This document shows positions 60,578 through 64,000 of a DNA stretch of 64,000 nucleotides, in pieces. The translations under genes and the position numbers were made by a program. Where the stretch lies: contig NZ_JBBAYI010000001.1 in assembly GCF_037153985.1 (NCBI RefSeq), forward strand, positions 1 to 64,000. Direction: 5' to 3'. Position 1 is the first letter of the stretch; each line of letters opens with the position of its first letter. Source of the DNA: Emticicia sp037153985 (GTDB taxonomy: Bacteria > Bacteroidota > Bacteroidia > Cytophagales > Spirosomataceae). Under the pieces are notes generated by a model, which saw nothing but the letters and a program-made list of their open reading frames with translations, was not told where the DNA came from and did no database searches.

Positions 60578-63500
60578 ATGTTTCAGATTCGTAGCGAACA
60601 AATTCAGCCTATACGGCAGAACTTTAACCTTTCTTTTAGAGACGAGGTAGTAGGCCTTTTGGAAGAATGTGGTTACGAAACAATTCAAAATCAGGAAAAT
60701 CAAGATATAGGATTTAAAGATAAATTTGGAAATGTTTCTTGGCTGCGTTACAATGAAGAAATATTACCTTCTACTTTTCAATTACCTTCTGGCACATCCT
60801 ATCACCTCAAATATTATCCTAGTGGTGGCCTTCAGTCAATACAAATGCCAAACGGCAATGCCGTAGAAATCTTCACTAAAGATGGTAACCTTATAAATTT
60901 AAAACATAAGGGAGGGGCCTCTATAAATATAAAATATAGTCAGGAGCATAAAGTTTCTGAAGTAAAGATTTCCGATAAGATTAAATACCTGTTTCAATAC
61001 GACAAAACCTATGGCTATTTACATAGTTTAATAGATGGTAATAAGCAAAAAAAGGTTTTTAATCATGATAATTCTGGTAATCTTCGTCAGAAAATAGATT
61101 CCGAAAACCGCACTACTTATTTTCATTACGAAGTAGGTGAAAACGACCTCCGATATATTCAATATCCTGACGGTAGCCGTGAAACCTATAAATTCGATGA
61201 AGAGAATAACTGTCTCGAAATCACTCAACGTAATAATAGTTGGGTAAGAAATTACTATGACGATAACAATAATCTTCGGCAAGTAGAGTGGCAAGATGGT
61301 AACTTCATTTTATTAGAATATGATGAGAAAGGAAATATTGCATCTATTCAAAATGAAAATAGTCTAGTTAATTTTAAAAAAAATGCTCAAAACAGAGTTG
61401 TTGAAGAAGCAGGAGAGTACGGTTCCATAAAATATGAGTATGATGAAATAGGGAATCTATCAAAAATTATTTATGCTGATAATTATGAATTGTCTTATGC
61501 TTATGACATTGACGGAGAACTCTCAGAAGTAAGTGATTCTGAAGGTGAAGTTCACAAATTTACTTATGATGCTAAAAGTTCAACTTCAAAGATTATTCTT
61601 TCTGGAGGAAACGTAGAATACAGCCTTAGAGACCATTTTAACGGACAGATAGCCGAAACAAGCATTAATACCCTAAATGGCAATTCTTACGGGCAGCTAT
61701 ATGATTATGATAATCAGGAAAGATTATCTCGAATTACAGATGCCAGAAGTAAGTTTCCTGACAGGACATTTACTTATGATGATGCCGACCACCTCCTAGA
61801 AGTAAAAGCTAGTGAGAATAAAACCATCGAAAAATTTACCTACGACCGTAGCGGGCAAATGGTATCTACCATTAACAATACTATTGTAATTGGCGCCATG
61901 GAAGAGGTAAAAGTATATGGCGAACATATACTTGGGTATGATGCTAACGGAAATCTCAGTAATTTTCTTGGCATCAAAGCTAACTTTCAGAATAATCATT
62001 TGTTGGAGTCTGTTGAGGCCAAAGGAAACCGCTGGGTGTATCAGTATGATGCCTTTGGCAGGAGAATCCTTAAAACCAATGGAAAAGAAACAACGCAATT
62101 TATTTGGGCTGAAACTCAGTTATTAGAAGAAATAACAATAAATGCTGACGGAAAACAGCATAGGCAAAAATATCTTTATCGACCATTTGAATCGATACCC
62201 TTTGCTATTAAAGATGAAAAAGGATTATATTTACTTCAACAAGACCACCGCGGAGCTATTATCAGGGCAATTGATAGCTTTGGAGACTTGGTATGGGAGG
62301 TTGAATATGAAGCCTTTGGAAGAGCTTCGAATCGTGTAAGGAAAATTCATCAGCCGTGGCGTTTACAAGGCCAATATTTTGATGCCGAAACAGATTTGCA
62401 TTATAATGTAGGTAGATATTATAGCCCACAACTTAAAACGTATCTCTCGCGTGACCCCCGATGGCATGAAGCAGAGGCTTCAAATTATAACTATGCTAAT
62501 AATAACCCTTACAATAAAGCTGATGCTCTCGGATGCATATCTACATTTATAGGAGGAGGGATTAGCAAAATAGGAAGTACAATTAAAGATAGTGCATTAA
62601 ATGCAAAAAATACTATCAGTACAACCGCACAAAAAGTTGGTAATGCTGTTGGTAGAGGCTGGGATAAAACTAAAAGTGCCGTTGTTACAACAACTAACAG
62701 TGGGATTGCTTTATTAAAAAATACTTATGGTAATGTAAAAAATGCGGTAGTTAAAGGCGTTTCAGATATTGCTGATAAGGCTTCCTCAATTATAAACAAT
62801 CTAATTGACGGAGCAAATGAATTAATAGCTTGTTTAGCTAGCAAAGCAAAAAGCTTATATGCTGATATACTCGACCTTCTAAATAACCCTGTTGTAATAA
62901 GGATATTGGGAGGAGTACAGGCAATTTCAGGAGCAATACAAGTTATAGTGGGAGTTGGTTTATTAGCGGCACCTGAACCAACAGGTTTAACAAAGGTAGC
63001 AGGAGTAGTTGGTGTTGTGCATGGAGCAGATTCATTTCAGGCAGGAATAAGACAATTATGGACGGGAGAAAATACCAACACATTGACTTATGAGGGAACA
63101 AAAAGTACAGCAGAAGCACTTGGAGCAAGCGAAAGCACAGCAAGCAAGATAGGTACGGCGGTAGATTTAGGAATTGGTTTTGGGGTTTCAGGTGTCAGCA
63201 GGTCTGCTAGTAAAGTAATTGGAGCAGCCCAAGTGGCTCAAACAGAAAGTAAACTGACAGAGCTTGCTGCAAAAGCAAAAGCAAATGCTACTGCTCGTAC
63301 AGGCCTTGTTGAAGGTCAAAAAGGTTTTGGTACAGCTGCACACACTGAATTTAAAAAACTTGTTGATTCAAGTGGTTTAAAAAATGTTGCTACTGAACAA
63401 TCATATTTGAATGGCCGCCCTGTTAAATACGGAACTAAAGGTTCTTCAAGAGCAGATGTGGTTTTGTTAAATGATGATGGTACAATCAAACAGGTGTTTG

Positions 63501-63604
63501 ATTTCAAGACAGGTCAAGCTGTACTATCTCCAAAACAATCAACCCGTTATATAAACAATATTCCAGGGGTTTCTGATTCAAATCAAATAACTGTAATTAA
63601 ATGA
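60578..63604 (+). CDS. RHS-repeat effector with PD-(D/E)XK-like nuclease tip
   Basis: A 1,008-residue protein without a signal peptide. YD/RHS repeats cover about residues 60-560 (YDYDNQERLSRITDARSKF, LGYDANGNLSNFLG) and the RHS core ends YLSRDPRWHEAEASNYNYANNNPYNKADALGC. A helical linker with TAQKVGNAVGRGWDKTKSA follows, then the toxin tip from about residue 900. The tip has AHTEFKKLV (E924), SRADVVLLNDDG (D960) and VFDFKTGQA (D975-x-K977), the layout of restriction-endonuclease-fold toxins. The usual DPxG junction is DALG here. Directly after PAAR it is expected to be a type VI-like cargo. The immunity gene overlaps its stop by four bases (ATGA). Confidence 0.85.
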   Translation: MFQIRSEQIQPIRQNFNLSFRDEVVGLLEECGYETIQNQENQDIGFKDKFGNVSWLRYNEEILPSTFQLPSGTSYHLKYYPSGGLQSIQMPNGNAVEIFTKDGNLINLKHKGGASINIKYSQEHKVSEVKISDKIKYLFQYDKTYGYLHSLIDGNKQKKVFNHDNSGNLRQKIDSENRTTYFHYEVGENDLRYIQYPDGSRETYKFDEENNCLEITQRNNSWVRNYYDDNNNLRQVEWQDGNFILLEYDEKGNIASIQNENSLVNFKKNAQNRVVEEAGEYGSIKYEYDEIGNLSKIIYADNYELSYAYDIDGELSEVSDSEGEVHKFTYDAKSSTSKIILSGGNVEYSLRDHFNGQIAETSINTLNGNSYGQLYDYDNQERLSRITDARSKFPDRTFTYDDADHLLEVKASENKTIEKFTYDRSGQMVSTINNTIVIGAMEEVKVYGEHILGYDANGNLSNFLGIKANFQNNHLLESVEAKGNRWVYQYDAFGRRILKTNGKETTQFIWAETQLLEEITINADGKQHRQKYLYRPFESIPFAIKDEKGLYLLQQDHRGAIIRAIDSFGDLVWEVEYEAFGRASNRVRKIHQPWRLQGQYFDAETDLHYNVGRYYSPQLKTYLSRDPRWHEAEASNYNYANNNPYNKADALGCISTFIGGGISKIGSTIKDSALNAKNTISTTAQKVGNAVGRGWDKTKSAVVTTTNSGIALLKNTYGNVKNAVVKGVSDIADKASSIINNLIDGANELIACLASKAKSLYADILDLLNNPVVIRILGGVQAISGAIQVIVGVGLLAAPEPTGLTKVAGVVGVVHGADSFQAGIRQLWTGENTNTLTYEGTKSTAEALGASESTASKIGTAVDLGIGFGVSGVSRSASKVIGAAQVAQTESKLTELAAKAKANATARTGLVEGQKGFGTAAHTEFKKLVDSSGLKNVATEQSYLNGRPVKYGTKGSSRADVVLLNDDGTIKQVFDFKTGQAVLSPKQSTRYINNIPGVSDSNQITVIK

Positions 63605-64000
63605 AAGCTAAAATTTTAAAAACATTTTTCAATAAAGAAATAAAACCTAATCTTGTTAGTCAGGACTGGATTTGTAAAAATCATTTAATTTATAAAGAAA
63701 TAGGTAATTCAGAATTACTGAGAGGGTTTTGTTTTAATAGCTCTGCTTTTTCAATAACTCAATTTGAAGTAATTGCTTTTATTCAGCCACTTTATGTGCC
63801 TTGTCCATTTATTTTCTTAACATTCGGACAATTAGTGAAATCTCCTGAAAACATGCAATGGTGGGATTATATCGAAGATAATAAAGCAGAGTTAGGTGAA
63901 AAACTGGCAAATTATATAAATCAAATAGACGATAATTTTTTGTCAAAAGTAACGAACGCAGATTTATTTTATAGAGTTTTTAAAAATGATAAACAGATAT
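63601..64000 (+). CDS. immunity protein for the RHS nuclease (3' end beyond the window)
   Basis: The frame starts with ATG at 63601, which overlaps the RHS stop (ATGA), and stays open for 133 codons to the end of the window. It reads MKAKILKTFFNKEIKPNLVS, LLRGFCFNSSAFSITQFEVI, FIQPLYVPCPFIFLTFGQLV, resembling DUF4304-type immunity proteins in layout (my recollection, not checked). There is no signal peptide, as expected for protection against a cytoplasmic nuclease. The overlap shows translational coupling with the toxin. Confidence 0.75.
   Translation, partial: MKAKILKTFFNKEIKPNLVSQDWICKNHLIYKEIGNSELLRGFCFNSSAFSITQFEVIAFIQPLYVPCPFIFLTFGQLVKSPENMQWWDYIEDNKAELGEKLANYINQIDDNFLSKVTNADLFYRVFKNDKQI

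Overview
The window looks like a chromosome segment from a low-GC member of the Bacteroidota, most likely the Cytophagales. The evidence is a C-terminal type IX secretion sorting domain on a secreted M43 protease, promoters of the TTG / TAnnTTTG type (clearest in front of the tRNA), LytTR and HisKA_3 signalling proteins, a DUF4834 gene, a single-chain methylmalonyl-CoA mutase and few Shine-Dalgarno sites. The genus is not determined here; an Emticicia- or Arcicella-like bacterium is a guess.

Left accessory region (1 to about 17,000). It starts with small immunity-type genes on both strands. Two broken C-terminal toxin tips lie among them on the minus strand (2093-2284 and 1755-1820). Next is a giant secreted SpvB/FG-GAP/RHS protein ending in an M23 peptidase tip, followed by three exported adhesin-like proteins, two of which are a recent tandem duplication. 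A 2.5-kb segment is bracketed by 190-bp inverted repeats (12591-12780 and 15270-15459). It holds a 34-bp tandem-repeat array, a broken IS5-type transposase and a PIN-like nuclease gene. A tyrosine recombinase follows, then tRNA-Asn, which probably marks the edge of an integrated island.

Middle region (17,000 to 49,000). This is mostly ordinary chromosomal content: a two-component pair, a TlpA-like protein, DoxX, an HDAC-family deacetylase, deoC, a LysM/BON protein, a TonB-dependent receptor with a LytTR regulator, a large hybrid kinase, an OmpA protein, the rsmA-mgtE-dtd cluster, an aldehyde dehydrogenase, methylmalonyl-CoA mutase, a TolC protein and an aldose-epimerase-like protein. Two exceptions stand out: an orphan cas6 (29799-30593) with no cas partner or CRISPR array in the window, and an IS630-type transposase fragment.

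Right accessory region (49,023 to 64,000, open at the right edge). All genes are on the plus strand and closely packed. In order they encode an exported M48 protease, three exported caspase-fold paralogues (only the third keeps the His-Cys pair) with a DUF4282 membrane protein between the first two, an unknown protein, a membrane Ser/Thr kinase with TPR-like repeats, a ClpB/ClpV-type double AAA+ ATPase, a small protein, a lysozyme-PAAR fusion, an RHS protein with a nuclease-like tip and its overlapping immunity gene. The PAAR, RHS and ClpV-like genes point to a contractile (type VI-like) secretion effector locus. The attached protease / pseudo-caspase / kinase module is the least explained and most interesting part of the window.
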